From NCBI GenBank assembly GCA_964017125.1, contig OZ024908.1:77630344-77694343 (forward strand): a stretch of 64,000 bases of DNA, in the 5' to 3' direction. The translations under genes were made by a program, and so were the position numbers. The stretch's first letter is position 1. Each line of letters starts with the position of its first letter. Below the pieces are notes generated by a model. That model was not told where the DNA came from. It was given only the letters and a program-made list of their open reading frames with translations, and ran no database searches. This stretch comes from Flabesymbios commensalis (taxonomy: Eukaryota; Annelida; Polychaeta; Terebellida; Flabelligeridae). This document shows positions 33,723 to 45,635 of the stretch, piece after piece.

Positions 33723-36154
33723 TTGCGCCTTGTTTCATTAATCATTGATATATTATATGATAAAGACAAAATTTATATTTCATTTCATTAATGCCTTGCC
33801 GTGAGGATATAACTCTTTATTGGCGGATTTCACATTTGAATATGGTGCATACTGGTCACCAGCTTACAACAACACAGCTAATTGGCTACACTGTCCAGAG
33901 CTAATCTGGGTGCGTCTAGCTCAGATTAATAATCTGATAATATTTTAAGAAATAGACATGTAGACATAGACATAGGCTAGTGTAGTCATGTAGACATGTA
34001 GGCATATACATAGTTTAAGGTACGTTTTTTTTCTTCCATCAGGTATTTAATGTTCTAACGCTAATGCTATTGCTCTATATCGTAGTATCATCTTCGTACT
34101 AATCAGCTAAAGTGACTTTGCTCATGTTGCTATGCATATAACCTTTTTTCGAATAGCATTAAATTATCGTTTTACAACCACCAAATCTTGAGCGTAACAA
34201 CGAACCTATTTTTGCATGTTCAGCAGACAATACATTAAGTCGATGCTTGTTTGATGCTGGTTCAACGCTTGCAATCACTAAAGCAGCGTTGGTAAATGAC
34301 ACGTGTTTGTTGGTTTTTAGCAAGTGCAATTAGTTCGCGGTGAAGATTATTCTATACACGCGTCATTCATAAGGATAAGCTATGGTAACGTAGATTTATT
34401 TAAGCCAGTGCTTTGTGTGGATACCGTTTCCTTTCCCATTGTTTGGCACGCACGTATCGGCAAATAATATTCATGCTCGCCAAGAACATCATGACCGTCA
34501 GATCAAGCTAGGTGTAGAGAAAACAAATGCATTAAGATTCCGGTCTGGTAAAGCGGTTTTATAAACACGAGAAATAATATGAGAATCACTGACAAATAAT
34601 GGAAAGAGAGTGGTTGGATCGTTAAATAAAGGAAAGCATGCACTTAATGGCCGCACGCAACACTTTACAGATGTTAGCTCCCATCAGATACTAGTCGTTT
34701 TCATTCACTTTCAAATGTCTCAATACACCTTTCCCAATAGCAACACGCCACACACTACAGTGACTAAAAGCTGAACTATTTAGTTGGGAGTCCTGTCACA
34801 CTTCTATTACAACACGCCACACAGTGATTAAAACTGAACTATTTGGTTGGAAGTCCTGCTTATGCGCAAAATCGTGCAAACAGTGTATTGAATTCACATC
34901 TTAACCATTAAACAATATGCGCGACAACTATCGCTATTCGTCTTATTAGCCAATAAAGTCACTGTGATCGGGAATTAATTTTTTTTAAACATATTAAGAT
35001 TTGCAAATCTTGATTATTAAGATTAATGTTTGATCAAAAGTTAAACATGATATTTTGTCACCCACCTGAAGTTTTTGGTCTCGGTAGCGAGACACAACAA
35101 TGAGAAATGAGACATTTCTTTGTTACAAACTGCTATAAGAAGTCATTGCCAAATATTAACGTCAACAGGAAGTACAGTGTAGTTATGAAACAACGTTGCA
35201 CCCTTAGAAGCACGTGACGAGTGTTTGTCAAGCATACTAAATCTATATCAATCAGACGAGATTGATTTATGTCTCAATAAACGGAAACGTAGGGACGACC
35301 GGCAGTAGCTCGCACAGGGAATAGTCAGTACGTACAGTACCCATAATTTTGCCAGCAAATGTATTTTCGTTCTGTGCTGCCTCCTTGTGGATGATTGTAT
35401 CATTACCCTTGAATTCATGTTCAAAGGTTTTCATCAAAACAAATTCTAAAAAATTAATGACACTTGATCATTTTGAGGGGTGAAATGTTTTTTTTGCTGT
35501 CGCACAGAATGTTATTTTACTCAATGTTTGCAATTGAACCTGACAGTTTCAACTCTTATAATTGTAGTGCCCTAGCTAAAGTTAATAATCCTTTATACAT
35601 GGTAGTTTGCCTTCTATGATATTAGTTCTAAATATACATTTTTTTTCAAAATACGTCCATGTGGGTTTTGTTTGAACAAAGAACACATGAAATGGGGCTA
35701 GTTCGACTGTTCAGATTAACCCCACAAAATATCTGGCACACCCAACATTGTGCAGCACACCCCATCCCATGTTCGAACTAACCCTAACTGTGGGGTTTGT
35801 TCGAACAGTAAAATATCTAACTTTAACATGTTTTTTTACTCTACTATGTTTTCAACTTGAGACTAATGTATTTCACTATACACCAGACACAGGACCAGCG
35901 CTGGTTTACCGTTGGTTCATAATTTAGAGCGCAACATAAACGGTTTACCGGTGTTTTTAGCCAGTCCTTATAGTCTCAGGGATCCCTTGATTTAATGGCA
36001 AAATGTTATCGTTGGTCTTGTTTATTTTAGATTGCACTGTACTTCGTGGCTTGATAAAATGTTTGTCTTGAGCTGCACAGTCGGTATTCATGCTTTTACA
36101 GAGCGAAAATCTCCTCCTGTCCCCTAGGGTAAGGGGGTTGCAAAAGTTGCACTA
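33723..36154. other. Non-coding stretch with small repeats
   Basis: A decayed MITE core is at about 34245-34325. A tandem duplication of about 60-70 bp (AACACGCCACACA...CTGAACTATTTRGTTGG) lies at 34741-34860. A CTCACC/GAGACACAAC repeat shared with 16845 and 49010 is at about 35057-35100. An inverted GTTCGAAC/CCCCACA region lies at 35660-35810. A small minus ORF at 35267-35434 is listed separately. Confidence 0.4.
35267..35434 (-). CDS. Uncertain 55-residue ORF
   Basis: A minus-strand ATG at 35434 opens MKTFEHEFKGNDTIIHKEAA and runs 55 codons to TAA, ending in VVPTFPFIET. Composition is protein-like and unrelated to repeats. No family is recognised. A chance frame is quite possible. Confidence 0.2.
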   Translation of the reverse strand: MKTFEHEFKGNDTIIHKEAAQNENTFAGKIMGTVRTDYSLCELLPVVPTFPFIET

Positions 36155-37127
36155 AAGGCCTGTTTACACGATGCAATATCTGATGAGCTGTCGACTCATG
36201 CAATCATCGCAAGCAATCTGGTCTGGTGAGACATGCCTGTTTACACCATGCAATATATGTTCAAGAAAGTAGGTCATCCAGATGCTTCATTGCCACATTT
36301 AATTTGAGAAGTGACGTTAAACAACTGAACATTCACTTTCTTTTTATACCATGCTTATAACCTAAGCAAAAAGGGTATAATATGCATATAGACTCTTTGA
36401 TCTAAGTACAGAGCTATATGAGGCCATTAGCCCCAGTTATTAACAAAATGCATGTTTTCATGCCTGAATATATTTACATTTCCTGTTACTTTTTAAACTC
36501 GTTTTTTTAATGTAAGTGCGAAATGTTGACTCGAGTAGGTGTATGGCAAGAATATCGGACTTAATATTTGGTGTGTAACGTGTATAATATACATCAGGGG
36601 CCAGACATTACACAAGAAAAATGTCAAACAAATGTGATGACTTGATACTCCCATAGCTGTCGCTACATGCTGCTCAGCCTGCTTTTTTGTCATGGTTGTG
36701 GTAGTTTGGGAAAATATGTCCCATAAACTAACTTCATCTCCCATCAAAGATATTAACCTATCGCTGTTAGTGCGGCTTTAAAGTTCTACATTCATATTGG
36801 TCATTTTGATGTCCACTGTACCATGTGTACAAAATAGTAATAAGTATATATGTGCAAGGATACTAGAATATGCTCGGAATGTGGAATTCGGGACCGCATG
36901 GAAAACACGTGGCCACAATCACGTGATGTTTATCTGCGATTTGATTGGTCAGTGCGCCTTATCAGCCGTGAAATATCGCAGCAAAATAGAACACGTTCTA
37001 TTTCCCTGAGTCGTCTTGTGGACCATAAAAAAGTATAAGATTTCATGTTTACACGGAGCGATTTGGTTGCGATTCCTTCTGATGAGTCCAGCTCATCAGA
37101 CGAGATTGCTTCGTGTAAACGGGCCTT
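36155..37127. mobile_element. Non-autonomous inverted-repeat DNA transposon with TA target site
   Basis: The left end AAGGCCTGTTTACACGATGC and the reverse complement of the right end, AAGGCCCGTTTACACGAAGC, match at 17 of 20 bases. Both ends are followed within 20 bp by TCTGATGAGCTG-type words, so the inverted repeat extends to about 50 bp. TA flanks each end (36153-36154 and 37128-37129), which would fit a 2-bp TA duplication. No transposase remains inside. Superfamily not assigned. Confidence 0.7.
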
Positions 37128-37159
37128 TAGGACTGCATACTTAATAATACAGTCTATGA

Positions 37160-37865
37160 ATATTTCTTATATTTAAAACGCTTCGACATTATTTCGCTGA
37201 TATTGATGTCATACCGCACAGTTCAAGCACGCAGCGAAGGATAATAAAGGTTTGAAGGTCATTCGAGGTCAAGGTCATCCGCGGCCGCAAAATCAAAGAA
37301 ATCGCATATTTGGACTCGAAACAATCTCATATTCTGACTAAACTACTTCATTAACACAGGAATCTTCAGATTTAAAGTTCATTTACTAAATTTATCGTTA
37401 ATGTCATGTTTATTTTCGGCTGTAGTAGGCCTATAGCATATTTTGACTCGACAAATCCCATATTTTAACTGTAGGCCTAGTACATCCCAGGTCATTATTA
37501 AAGGACAATACTAGGTTATATGGCCTTGGGTTTCGCGTTTTTAAGTGAAAAAAAAGACCTATGACCTTTGAGGTATGCGTTGCCAGATACATTTATACAC
37601 TGCATCAAGCAATTCCTAAGTTTCGACAAATTTCCCTGATATTTATGCCATATCACACAGTTTCAAGCATGTGTTGAGCGCTAGGCATAGCTTGAAGGTC
37701 ATCTGAAGTCAAGGTCAAAGTCATCAGAGAAAAATCGAAAAAATCACATACTTGACATATTTGAACTAAACAATTATCATTTATACGAGCGTCTTCAGCT
37801 TTGAATTATATGCTTAATTTACTATTTTCATCATTGATGTCATATTAATTTTCGGCTTCTAGAAG
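37160..37865 (+). repeat. Diverged direct duplication, period about 430 bp
   Basis: Blocks near 37183-37430 and 37615-37860 share the same order of words: TTCGACA..TTTC.CTGATATT.ATG, CACAGTT.CAAGCA, GAAGGTCAT..GAGGTCAAGGTCA, then ATTTTCGGCT. They are about 70-75 percent alike by eye. Confidence 0.55.
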
Positions 37866-38916
37866 TAAACATGTTTGAAGCCAACCATCGGTAATTCTGG
37901 TGTATTTCAGGCTTGGGGTTGGAATGTATGGATTTTTTAATGGTTGCTGAGAATATGTTACCATAATACTATAACCAGCCTAACTTTGGAGCGATGTATC
38001 GTAGTTGCTGATAAATCAGTCTATAACGTTGAAAGGTAACGTGATCGTTTATAAATGCGGACAGGATACTTTTATCTGCACCTCAGTGCGGGGGGGGGGG
38101 GGGGTGGGTCTGTCCAGAGGGAGCAGCATCAGTATCCGGATGGATCCAACACTAGGCATACCTCACACAGCCTAAGTTAAGACAGACCGCTCTACCGCAC
38201 TGTAAATACAAAATACAGTAACAGTAACCCTGGACTGACAAAATATACTGCTGTTTGCTTTTCATTCAGATAAAAACAAACATGGCAGTAGTTGTCCACT
38301 TAGGAAGTAACCATATACTGTTTTGTGCTTTCGCACTGCAGAGCTACGGTGTATATTTTCAAGAATCTCTAAAGTTGTGTGTCTGGTATGAGGTGTGGCC
38401 TGAAGAGTAAGGTAATAAAAAGTATCCAACCGGCACTCTCACGGATGCTTTCTCATTACTATTACTATTCAAAAAACGCAGCGTACCAGCTGTTTTTGCT
38501 GAGAAACTATATGAATGAAATTGTCTATTTAGTTGATAAATGTGCTGTGGCCCAAAAATATATTAAATTTGTATACAGTATTTTAAAAGCACTAAATATA
38601 GGGATCGGTTGTGGTTTACGTTGATCATACGCTCTCAAAATAAATATTTTATCAACAAAGAAAACGACGCAGCACAAAGTGTGTGCTTCTCACTACGATG
38701 TGCGAATAACATTCGTCTGATAAACGTTTTGAAATTTTACAGCAGTAAATCTAAGACCAAAGTACTGCTATCATACAGCAAGAAACGCACACATATGTAC
38801 ATATAATATGTTGTCACTGTCGCCTATGTTAATGTAACTGCAATGATCATGCAATAAAGAGATCAAAAGTATCTATGTTTGGAAGAAAAAAGATGCTACT
38901 CACAAAGAGATATGTT
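37866..38916. other. Non-coding stretch
   Basis: A poly-G run lies at about 38090-38104. Short plus-strand frames at 38379-38806 have no convincing composition. No mobile element is recognised. Confidence 0.4.
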
Positions 38917-39032
38917 CCAACAAACACAATATATTGAGCCACTGTGAGATCATTGCTGGGCCACCGTCTGTGACGATGGTCCAGCCATGATCTTACATTG
39001 ATCTGTGGAGACCACATGTTGTGTATGCTTGG
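38917..39032. repeat. CAGCAAACACGAG palindromic MITE, diverged
   Basis: It begins CCAACAAACACAA and ends TTGTGTATGCTTGG. The core GGGCCACCGTCTGTGACGATGGTCC is itself an inverted repeat, as in other copies. Confidence 0.6.
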
Positions 39033-39606
39033 ATACTGTAATCACTGACCGTATATGGACGTGCTTGTAGACAGGGTGACTGAAAAAAAGGTGACTGACT
39101 GGCATCACCGGGTCACAGCGTCCTTTCTCTCCGTAATCAGAACATGTTCTGCTGATGGCGTCCCTCTCATCTCACTGGCAGTATCCACACCGCTGCGTCT
39201 TTACGGTGGCTGCAGGCGCTACCATTTTGTATCCGGGACACTAATGTCGTTTGCTAAATAACTGCTCAGTGCAATGCCTGGGGAGGGGGGGGGGGGGTGG
39301 TCAGTGCAAACCCGGAAATCAGCCTCGTCCCGCGCTCCTTACCAACGATTTATGATAGTAGTGATTCCGATCAAGATGACTATGTTATACGCTGGCCGGT
39401 ACGACTACAATCGACTAACTCTGCAGACATGAATGTTATCAAACTTCTCCGGCGAGAGCAGCACATGTTCCTCCTGTTCAGAGTCCTTGGACAAGTGATC
39501 CATGTAAACTAGCCGTGCGGGATCCCTCTACATAGCTTTGTCTCCAGGGTCTGTGTCCTCCCTTACTCTACATAACAGATCAATAGACAGCACCAGAGCC
39601 AGACGT
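39033..39606. other. Relatively GC-rich non-repeat stretch with exon-like pieces
   Basis: A minus-strand ATG near 39225 opens MVAPAATVKTQRCGYC and meets a GTGAGA donor; it could be a first coding exon. At 39297-39512 the plus strand (SLPTIYDSSDSDQDDYV) and the minus strand (MDHLSKDSEQEEHVLL) both give protein-like frames, so neither can be preferred. A poly-G run lies at about 39281-39297. Confidence 0.3.
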
Positions 39607-39773
39607 TAAAGTGATGTTGTTTTAATGCTAGTACAGCGTCTGCGACGCTGGCCCAGCAATAAACCAACATTGGAACCAGTATGAAATCAACATTTTAATC
39701 AATGTTGGTTTAATGCTGGGGCAGCGTCTGCAACGCTGGCCCAGCATCAAACCAACATTGGCCCATCACTGAT
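39607..39773. repeat. Tandem pair of MITE cores
   Basis: The palindromic core of the CAGCAAACACGAG family (CAGCGTCTGCGACGCTGGCC) appears twice, near 39644 and 39722, each with AAACCAACATTGG to its right. The terminal CAGCAAACACGAG motifs are absent. Confidence 0.65.
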
Positions 39774-39851
39774 GGATGAAGTCGACTGGTTGAATGCCTG
39801 CATCAAATGGGTATGATCACCAAGTGGAGTGATATGTATAACCAAGGAATA

Positions 39852-41988
39852 GGGCATGGGCTACAACCACCCACCGTGCACCCTCCCCCCCACCACATTT
39901 CACCCACACCAACTTTTTTTAAACCTTGATATGTCTAAAACATGAAATGAGATGTTAACAGCAAAAACATAGGGATGAACTTTATATTTTGACCCCTTAT
40001 AGGGGGGTACCTCCAAACCTGTCTAAAATTAGGGGGTAAGGCTACGCAAACGTCTGTCGTAGCTATTCTTGTTTAGCAATCTACACATGCAATATAATCA
40101 TATAAAAGGTAATTAAATTTTCGTTCTAATGATGTATTGCATGATGCAGTGGATTAAAGGGTTTTCTCTACAAATACGTTGGAACATGTTTTTTATTACA
40201 AAATAATCAAAATCGACAACAAAACAAGCTAGTTAATATGGTCAATGAAAACGACTTAATACAACATAATTATTGGTCATATCTATATTTAACTTATGTT
40301 TTCTGAATCCAGATGTGTATTTGCTTAAAACTGAGTGTCATGTAGATTTGTACATGGCATATATATATTTTAAATGAGAGAATATTGCAGCTTTTTTTAT
40401 AAAAATGTGTGTATTTAGGGGGGTTGAAATATAAAACATTGAACTTTGCTCGCCATTCTAGTGCTAATTATTTTTTGCGCTTGCTTTTACATAATTTGGG
40501 TGTGCTGAATTCGAATTTGTCGGTTAAAATTCTATCTTTGGTGTCAATCTCATTTAAAAAAGCAAAAAAAAAAATGGCCGCCAAAACCACACCTGTTCTA
40601 TATTTTTGTTACATATTATTGCACGATTTCTGGTTTCTGCATAATTTAGAATTGATAAATTTATGTCTCATGTTTTTCGATCACAATGACCTTTGTTTGA
40701 ACTTAAAGTTCAAAATGGTTAGTGTGAGCAGGCGTCTATCTCGCCTTAGAAACACAGCAAATCGATTCCAATTCGTACATGTGTTTGCCAGGTGGTACAA
40801 CAGCTATTCATAAAAAAATGAACATTTTTAGCATATGTAAATATGCGAAAACTGTGAATTTCTGGTCGTCATATGCGCTTGTTGACAGCGCATTAGAAAG
40901 CAGGACACCATGTTAGAGAGAGAATCACGCATAACACCATGTTAGAGAGAGTATCTGCATGACAGGTCTACAGAGGGTGACTATGTAATGATATTGATGC
41001 GTGTTCTCGTTTTGTTATTATTATAATCAGAATGCGTTAGAACAGTCAATATGTATCAGAAATAATGTCGATCATCTCGAATCTCCACAATCCCAAATCA
41101 CCTCCCCTGGCCATAATGCCACCCCGCCATAATGCCAAAAAATTGCAGAGTCCCAATGTTGACATTATATCGAGGTAGCACTGTAATAAAAAATCTTGCA
41201 GAAATCATCAATTGTGCTTTCTTGTGCGAAAAAACATAGACAATACGGGGTTTTCTTTACATTGTGGCAGCCATTTTGTGTTTTACTAATTTGAAGGTGA
41301 AGGTCATAAAATGTAGAATATTATCCGACAGATTCGAATTCAGCACACACAAATTATGTAAAAACAAGTGGATACAAAATTATACACAAAAATTCGGAGG
41401 AACAAATCATGTTTCAGATATCAGCCCATGCTAAATACAAATATTTTCATGCAAGGCTTCAAATATGTTTTCATTAATTTTTTTTGGACATTTATAAATA
41501 TAAATAGCACTCATTTTAAAGCATACACATATCTGGGTTCCGAAAATATAGGCCAGATATGGATATATCCAATAATTACATTTTCTTAGGTTGTTTTCTT
41601 TCACCATGTTTAATCGTTTTGTTTTTTGTTCATTTTGATTATTTTATAATAAAAAATCATGCTTGAGCGTATGAGGAGAGACAACTACTTACTCTACTGC
41701 AATGTGTGATATATTATGAGAACGGGAATCTAAATATCTGTTATATGGTATATCGCAAGTGCAGATTGGATAGCCAAAACATCAACGACAGACGTTTGCG
41801 TAACCCTACACCCTAATTTTAGACAGGTTTGGGGGTACCCTTCTATAAGGAGTCAAAATATAAAGTTTATCCCTATTTTTTTTGCTGGTAACATCTCATT
41901 TCATGTTTTAGACATAGCAAGGTTTAAAAAAAGTTGATGTGTGTGAAATGTGGGAGGGGTGCACGGTGGGTAGTTGTAGCCCATGGCC
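39852..41988. mobile_element. 2.1-kb foldback (long inverted repeat) element
   Basis: The left arm (39852 to about 40590) and right arm (about 41260 to 41988) are inverted copies over roughly 730 bp. Matching landmarks include CATGGGCTACAAC/GTTGTAGCCCATG at the tips, AAACATGAAATGAGATGTTA at 39940 with its complement near 41890, CTGTCTAAAATTAGGG at 40020 with its complement near 41815, and GCTGAATTCGAAT at 40505 with its complement near 41335. Similarity is about 85-90 percent by eye. TA flanks both tips (39850-39851, 41989-41990). The loop has no transposase. Confidence 0.8.
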
Positions 41989-42002
41989 TAGAACGGTATA
42001 AC

Positions 42003-42090
42003 GTCAGCCGCCGAAAACACAGCAGGTTAAACCATACGACGCTGGCCCAACGGCAAATCCACATTGGGTGAAGGTTTTGTGTTTGCTGGG
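42003..42090. repeat. CAGCAAACACGAG MITE, right half
   Basis: Core ACGACGCTGGCCCAACGGCAAATCCACATTGG, then a clear right terminus TTTGTGTTTGCTGGG. The left terminus is decayed. It lies 15 bp from the tip of the foldback element. Confidence 0.6.
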
Positions 42091-43257
42091 CCAGTATGCG
42101 GGTCTCACGGTCTGCCATGGGACTAATATGGACTCGGTGTGCTATATGACTATGTGAGTTTGTATGTCCAACTGGGGAATCGGGACAATTTTTTGCATTT
42201 AACAAGGCAGAAGAAACGACACATCACTTTGGTTTTAATTTATCTATGACAATGGCGGTAAGCACAATCAATCAATTAAGTTTCAGGAGATGGATTCCAT
42301 GTGGAGAATTATGTTGGAATAGATAACTGTTCTGTTACGATGGCTTGTGCTTATTGAACGCAGATGGTTACTGGTTCCAGCCCTGTCCCTTTGTGGGTCG
42401 ATCATGTTGACCGATACTTTGATCTGTTTATTTCTGAGTCAGGTCTGCTGATGATTCATGATAGAGAACAGACGAAACCTCTCCCAAAACGCTTATTATG
42501 ATGATGCATTCCGTTAGTTGATACACATTTACGGAAACATTACCAAATCCATATGCAAATGTTGACATAGAGTCACATTTATATTTAAAATAAAAGTATG
42601 CTAATAGACATCGACACTCATGACATCTTAATAAACACGGCATATAACCTGCGGCGCTTACCCAACATCCAATGCTAAAGTACATTGGTTGAGCGTGCGT
42701 GCTAGCTTAACGTCTCAAGTTGACTTGGGAAAGGGGAAGACACACACTGATCGCCAGCCCAGCTGTAGCTAATGTTCTACTGCCCTCGCCTTTCTCAGTC
42801 AAATTCAGACGTTGAGCTAAAGTCGATTTGAAGTACGTTGGTCCACAGTCTGCGACGCTGACCCAACAATAAACCAGCAATATTTGTTTGCTGGACGTGG
42901 GACTGACCGACGACCATCATCAGCCAGTCCATCTCAAACACCTGCCCCGTGCGCACACACTGAGAAATTAGAGTGCTATTCCGGGTAGTTCACGGATTTT
43001 CTGTTGCAACGTCTGCCTTGGAGTGTAATCAATCATTATTGCTATACACTCAGAAGTTGTAGAAAACCTGTTCTTCTAAATGGCTTTACATTAGCGTCTT
43101 TAACCTGTGTTCATGACCATAATAAACGTGTCATGTTGACAAGCGCTGTGGGCATTATCTTATCATTATGTCCAGGGCATTGCTATTGATTTCTTTAACT
43201 GTTAGTTTTTTAAGATAAAGTACTACTATTCTCAAACACGTAAATATAGAAAATCAC
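42091..43257. other. Non-coding stretch
   Basis: Two decayed MITE cores lie at about 42655-42700 and 42815-42895 (CTGCGACGCTGACCCAAC, then TTTGTTTGCTGGACG). Otherwise I see nothing. Confidence 0.4.
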
Positions 43258-43862
43258 CAGTTAGTATATCAAGCACAATACAGTTAGTATATCATACAAA
43301 ATGCAGTTAGTATACCAAGCACAATACATTTAGTATACCGAACACAATACAGTTAGTATACCAAGCACAATACAGCTAGTATATAAAAAAATACAGTTAG
43401 TATACCAAGCACAAAACAGTTAGTATACCAAACACAATACAGTTAGTATACGAAGCGCAATACAGTTAGTATACCAAACACAATACAGTTAGTATACCAA
43501 GCACAATACAGCTTGTATGCCAACCACGATACAGTTAGTATACCAAGCACAATACAGTCAGTATACCAAGCACAATACAGTTAGTATACCAAACACAGTA
43601 CAGTTAGTTTACCAAACACAATACAGTTAGTATACCAAGCACAATACATTTAGTATACCAAGCACAATACAGTTAGTATACCGAACACAATACATTTAGT
43701 ATACCAAGCACAATACAGTTAGTATATCAAACACAATACAATTAGTATACCAAGCACAATACATTCGGGTTAGTATACCAGGCACAACACAGTTAGTATA
43801 TCGAACACAATACATTTAGTATACCAAACACAATACAGTTTGTATGCCAAGCACAATACAGC
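43258..43862. repeat. 23-bp minisatellite, about 26 units
   Basis: The unit is close to CAGTTAGTATACCAAGCACA plus ATA. Variants swap AAGCACA/AACACA and CAGTTAG/CATTTAG. Confidence 0.95.
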
Positions 43863-43886
43863 TAAGCATGTACAACAATGAAAAAT

Positions 43887-44580
43887 GAGGTAAAAAATCG
43901 AGGGTAGCCAGAAATTAAAACTAAAAATCGTGGATCATCAAAATTAAGGTACTGGTGCCCACCCATCCAAGGTCATTCCCACCGTGACCTTCAACCTGAG
44001 ATCTCAAGATCATATAGAAAAAAGAGGTAAAAAATCATCTCACCAATCATCTCAATGGTGAGATGATTGACACTGTCCTCCAGACACAGGATTCGAAATT
44101 CGAGCCCTGGCGGTCTGAGGCCGAGCACGCTACCTCTCGGTCACGGAGGCTCCCCACAATACTGACTTTCACACGTGGATGGGGGAGGAACATTTTTGTT
44201 TCTTCCAAACCGCCGAGACCGGGAACCGAACCCCGAACTCTGGCGTGAAAGGTAGCGGTGCTAACCACTACCCTAGGGCCCCCGCCCCAAAAATCGAGGG
44301 TAGCCAGAAATCAAAACTAAAAGTCGTGGATCATCAAAATTAAATTACAAGTGCCTGGCGCCGGCCCATCTAAGGTCATTCTCACCGTGATCTTGACCCT
44401 GAGACGACAAGGTCATACAGAAAAAAAGAGGTAAAAATCGAGGGTAGCCAGAAATTAAAACTAAAAGTCGTGGATCATCAAAATTAAGGTACAAGTGCCT
44501 GGCGCCCGCCCTGTCAAAGTCCCACCGTAACCTTCACCCTGAGATCGCTTATATAGTTATATAGAAAAATGAAGTCAAAA
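43887..44580. repeat. Tandem repeat of about 145 bp, three units, split by a SINE
   Basis: Each unit starts GAGGTAAAAAATCGAGGGTA, continues with GTGGATCATCAAAATTAA, a proline-codon-like GGCGCCCGCCC, and GGTCATTC.CACCGTGACCTT. Unit starts are near 43887, 44024 and 44427. The SINE at 44037-44288 sits in the first bases of unit 2. Confidence 0.8.
44037..44288 (-). mobile_element. Dimeric tRNA-derived SINE, copy 3, inside a tandem repeat
   Basis: Reverse-complement SINE with both tRNA-like modules intact and ending at CCCGCCCC (44288). The 3' tail is missing relative to copy 1. AAAAATC lies at 44030-44036 and again at 44289-44295, consistent with a short target duplication. Because the host unit has two undamaged sister units, the empty site is known from the same locus. 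Confidence 0.8.
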
Positions 44581-44970
44581 ATACACTACCACTTCCCCTA
44601 TTTGTATCGTGCACCACATTATTTCCTGAATGAATATAGTCCTATCGCTTTCCACCGATGATGAATAGCACCACTGAGATGAAGGAATTCACAATATTTA
44701 TACGTTATGTTATTGTCGATTTTACTTTGAATTCACCGCCAGTTTGTCATTTTGCCGTGTGATGACAACACTCTCTCAATTTCTAATAGACCTGATGAAA
44801 GCCAGATATACAGCCTCTATAGTCATGTAAGATGCCACTAATTTAGATGGATTGAGCACGGCGAGGCATGACAAGAAAGTAGAAGTGAGTATATTGCCTA
44901 CTGCTTAATACACTCGTGTATGCCATGAGACATCCGCAAAAGTGAGACATGAAATGCTTCTCTGTGATTA

Positions 44971-45031
44971 CCCAGCAAACATGAGACATGAACTTGATGT
45001 TGGCTCAATGTTGGGACAGCGTCGCAGACGG
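44971..45031. repeat. CAGCAAACACGAG MITE, left half
   Basis: Starts CCCAGCAAACATGAGACATG and continues to GACAGCGTCGCAGACGG at 45031, where the SINE copy 4 begins. The right half is not found on the other side of the SINE. Confidence 0.65.
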
Positions 45032-45454
45032 TATAGGCTAAACTGGGCCAGGAGAACCTCCTGAGGATGGTGAGATGATTAAGATGACACTGTCCTCCAG
45101 ACACAGGATTCGAAATTCGAACCCTGGCGGTCTGAGGCCGAGCACGCTACCTCTCGGTCACGGAGGCTCCCCACAATACTAACTTTCACACGTGGATGGA
45201 GAAGAAACATTTTTGTTTGTGCAAAACACAAAGATGACACTGTCCTCCAGACACAGGATTCGAAATTCGAACCCTGGCGGTCTGAGGCCGAGCACGCTAC
45301 CTCTCGGTCACGGAGGCTCCCCACAATACTAACTTTCACACGTGGATGGGGAAGAAACATTTTTGTTTCTTTGAAACCGCTGAGACCGGGAACCGAACCC
45401 CGAACTCTGGCGTGAAAGGCAGCGGTGCTAACCACTACCCTAGGGCCCCCGCCC
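45032..45454 (-). mobile_element. Dimeric tRNA-derived SINE, copy 4, with internal 150-bp duplication
   Basis: The second tRNA-like module and its neighbour occur twice: AAGATGACACTGTCCTCCAG at 45081 and again at 45231, 150 bp apart, both with box-B-like GATTCGAAATTCGAACCC. The element then runs through the first tRNA-like module to CCCGCCCC at 45454. The two units are nearly identical. No convincing target duplication flanks it. Confidence 0.8.
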
Positions 45455-45555
45455 CTTGTCAGGATATAAAAAGAGCTAGTGAGTTTATGGCAAAAACACA
45501 GCGTGTGTTTTGCGCTGTGCGTTATTTTCTTAGTATTTTTTTTTTTACTTTCCAG

Positions 45556-45635
45556 TTGAAATTCCACATTGGACGTGATGGGGCTTTTTCTGAGGACCGC
45601 CGTAACCCAGGGTGGGCTCGACACAGGCTCAATAG
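45556..45635 (+). CDS. Exon-like segment, strand uncertain
   Basis: A pyrimidine-rich acceptor (TTTTTTTTTACTTTCCAG) and a GTAGGT donor bound an 80-bp segment whose open plus frame reads LKFHIGRDGAFSEDRRNPGW. The minus strand through the same bases is also open (from an ATG at 45663), so strand is not settled. A GGTGAATC/GATTCACC stem lies just after the donor. A downstream acceptor at 46061-46062 could continue the plus-strand reading. Weak. Confidence 0.18.
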
